Positions 29,420-29,661 of a stretch of 29,661 nucleotides of DNA are shown piece after piece (position 1 is the stretch's first letter; every line of letters starts with the position of its first letter). A program made the translations under genes and the position numbers. The stretch lies in assembly GCA_009801015.1 (NCBI GenBank), contig VHZZ01000585.1, forward strand, positions 109,219-138,879, written 5' to 3'. Below the pieces are notes generated by a model. It saw only the letters and a program-made list of their open reading frames with translations. It was not told the DNA's origin and ran no database searches. Source of the stretch: Silene noctiflora. Its lineage: Eukaryota > Streptophyta > Magnoliopsida > Caryophyllales > Caryophyllaceae.

Positions 29420-29661
29420 TGTTTGCCTTTCAATTTACTTAAACATTGTTTTTAAGCACTTGTCATCCAAAAATAATAAGCTTAAGTGGTATAAGCTCTC
29501 TAAGTTTAATTATGAAGTTGGGGTTTAATTCTTGTCAATGGTATATTAATTGCACTCATTTGAAAAAAAATGATTCCACACCTTCTCATTGGTAGAACTA
29601 ACTAAATAATGTGCTCGTTTGGTTCATGCGGGAGTTGAATTCCTGTGTTAATTTGCAATTA
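29420..29661. other. Window end; start of a further MITE-like sequence
   Basis: AT-rich text. GTGCTCGTTTGGTTCATGCG at 29611 resembles the GGGTTCGTTTGGTTGACACG stretch in NAC intron 1 (14118), the usual opening of a common plant MITE type; the window stops before any partner end. Confidence 0.3.

Overview
The window reads as nuclear DNA of a flowering plant. It is AT-rich, its genes have GT-AG introns, and it carries a plant-only NAC transcription factor, a plant mobile domain (PMD) gene and many plant-type miniature transposons. Several repeats (the TTCAGTTCAG-rich Tourist-like elements, the GACCCG-rich repeats and the AAGACGGATATATCCG palindromes) look to me like those of Caryophyllales such as the spinach and beet alliance. 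That placement rests on memory, not on a search.

Layout. Positions 1-1481 hold the 3' part of a PMD gene cut by the window edge. Positions 1.9-3.2 kb hold a small foldback element and then a ~500 bp near-perfect palindrome built partly of 33-bp units. Positions 3.37-5.69 kb are a 2.3 kb retroposed insert with a 14-bp target duplication and an A-tail; it carries a broken gene for a TPR co-chaperone-like protein. Positions 5.7-13.3 kb are gene-free and hold Helitron termini, Stowaway and Tourist MITEs (one nested inside another of its own family) and a GACCCG-type repeat. Positions 13.33-17.2 kb hold the one clearly intact gene: a three-exon NAC factor of 398 residues of the NST1/NST2/SND1 secondary-wall clade, with a TATA box, a five-codon uORF and two MITEs in intron 2. 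Positions 17.2-29.66 kb are again repeat territory: Helitron copies, SINEs (one inside another retroposed unit), two tiny elements with perfect 9-bp target duplications, a TRIM (miniature LTR) fossil, and a 751-bp Mutator-type element with a Stowaway inside it.

The genes do not form a pathway. The NAC gene is the functional centre and would act in the nucleus to switch on secondary wall synthesis. The PMD gene is of unknown role, and the TPR sequence is a dead retrocopy. I found no tRNA or rRNA gene, no CRISPR array and no intact transposase. I see no convincing new multi-gene system; the best leads are structural (the 33-bp palindrome, the TPR retroposon, the 9-bp-TSD family, and a short patch near 22.5 kb that resembles two pieces of the NAC gene). 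All boundaries were read by eye; no alignment or database search was run.
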